NCBI GenBank assembly: GCA_024699855.1
Contig: JAMPIQ010000003.1
Location: 4,464,001-4,528,000, forward strand
Length of the DNA: 64,000 nucleotides
Source: Aphelenchoides besseyi
Lineage: Eukaryota > Nematoda > Chromadorea > Rhabditida > Aphelenchoididae
Reading direction: 5' to 3'
The translations under genes and the position numbers were made by a program. Below the pieces are notes generated by a model. That model was not told the origin of the DNA. It did no database searches and saw only the letters and a program-made list of their open reading frames with translations. This document shows, piece after piece, positions 62,942-64,000 of the stretch (its first letter is position 1; every line of letters begins with the position of its first letter).

Positions 62942-64000
62942 ATGACGACTACAACTCGGCCAAAGTTTGGTCGACGAGATTCCCTTGTTCGACAAGCAAG
63001 TGTTGAACGACAAACTCATGAACGGATCAAACGGAACAATACGATCAAACAACGTCACGAGCTTGAAAAGTCGATTGTTGGGAAGCAGGTTTGCTAATGA
63101 ACGATCAGCGTATTCTTTTTTCATTGCAGTTAATTCAACGTTTAAATGATGAAGGAGTTTTGTTGCTGAACAGTCTTGATGAGGGGACTTACGTTGATTT
63201 ATCGCTGGTAATCAACAGTCAAAAGGATAGTCGAGATGTGCTTGCCGCGTTACTTCATCGTTTCTTATCAGTTGGCATACAAATTGGTCATGTCGAGACA
63301 CGGCCTGATCACACCGAATCCGATGAACTAGAGATCTTGGCGCAAGTGGTGGGATGTCGAAAATCACAAATTTTGGATGCACTTACAAAATTATGCATTG
63401 AAAGACCTGTTGAAAGTATATTCATACAAAAAGAACACAAAAAGACCGGTAACACAAAGGAATTTATCGTTTAGTATATAAGTTCAGATTGCATCTGGCA
63501 TCCAGTTCATGTTTCTGATTTGGATCGTTGCGCTCATGTGGTTGTTAAATACGAGCCAACCGAAGACCCGAAACATCCGGTTAGCTAGTGGACTTCATTT
63601 TACAATATGTCTTCTAGGGTTATGGTGATTCTGTTTACATAGCTCGAAGAGCCGAATTGAATACAATCGCAAATGCTTATCGATAGTAAGATCATATTTT
63701 GATAATACTTATAATTTGAATTTAGTGGTGATGCTCTTCCGTTTGTTGAATATACAAAAGAAGAACATCAAACATGGACAGCTGCTTACGGAAAGCTAAA
63801 AGAGCTTCGTTTCACTCATACATGTCGTGAGTATCAGGAGAATGTTCGAGCAATGGAAGAATGTGGTCTAATTACCGCTGATCGTATTCCACAGCTTCGA
63901 GATCTTAATAAATACATTTCGCGTAAGCTTTAATCGAACTCTTCTTTGATCGTTTCTTTTAGAACGTACTGGATTTGAACTTCGACCTTGTGGCGGTTTA
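62942..64000 (+). CDS. Tyrosine 3-monooxygenase (tyrosine hydroxylase), 5' part
   Basis: Exons 62942-63088, 63130-63448, 63488-63579, 63618 to about 63669 and later ones join in phase. The N-terminus, MTTTTRPKFGRRDSLVRQAS, contains RRDS, a PKA-type site placed like the regulatory Ser of animal tyrosine hydroxylases. An ACT-like regulatory stretch follows (GVLLLNSLDEGTYVDLSLVI, then HRFLSVGIQIGHVETRP). The catalytic domain begins IWHPVHVSDLDRCAHVVVKY and continues GDALPFVEYTKEEHQTW, FTHTCREYQENVRAM and RIPQLRDLNKYIS, then RTGFELRPCGGL, which is closer to insect and nematode tyrosine hydroxylase than to the phenylalanine or tryptophan enzymes. The iron-binding His-His-Glu lie beyond the window. 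It makes L-DOPA for dopamine and, in some nematodes, for cuticle. Confidence 0.88.

Overview
The window looks like nuclear DNA of a nematode. Genes are cut by many very short GT...AG introns (about 40-60 bases, with TTTCAG or TTTTAG acceptors). Several start codons sit a few bases after a clean splice acceptor that has no usable upstream exon, as expected for spliced-leader trans-splicing. There are two serpentine-type chemoreceptor-like genes, and the conserved genes (RapGAP, V-ATPase subunit a, TPR nucleoporin, tyrosine hydroxylase, thiolases) are all animal-type. I cannot name the species.

Region 1 (1-13.3 kb) is a repeat-rich, decaying region. It holds four copies (A-D) of a gene family that I read as an atypical kinase-like protein, with a ubiquitin-like N-terminal domain in copy A. 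It also holds a PIM-like kinase C-lobe without its N-lobe, two LINE reverse-transcriptase scraps, a PIF/Harbinger transposon with its 3-base target duplication (8860-11999) inserted into copy D, and an integrase-like fragment. Most coding segments here carry small frameshifts or stops.

Region 2 (13.3-22.9 kb) holds orphan genes, a 0.4 kb direct repeat, a hormone-sensitive-lipase N-terminal pseudogene on the minus strand, and a small BED zinc finger gene whose tail resembles the cysteine-rich end of piggyBac transposases. An opposite-strand exon lies inside its second intron.

Region 3 (22.9-28.4 kb) holds two acetyl-CoA acetyltransferases head to tail, one without and one with a mitochondrial-type leader, then a seven-helix receptor on the minus strand. 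From 28.4 to 36.8 kb I see no convincing gene. A second seven-helix receptor follows (36.8-37.9 kb).

Region 4 (40.8-53.0 kb) is one large Rap1GAP gene. Small phase-consistent upstream exons carry a GoLoco motif. A separate 1.35 kb first exon at 49.1 kb begins after a splice acceptor and would give an isoform with a long disordered N-terminus and no GoLoco motif. This is the clearest new gene-structure observation in the window.

Region 5 (53.4-64 kb) has V-ATPase subunit a and the nuclear-basket protein TPR, both on the minus strand and 313 bases apart. Tyrosine 3-monooxygenase starts divergently on the plus strand and runs off the end of the window.
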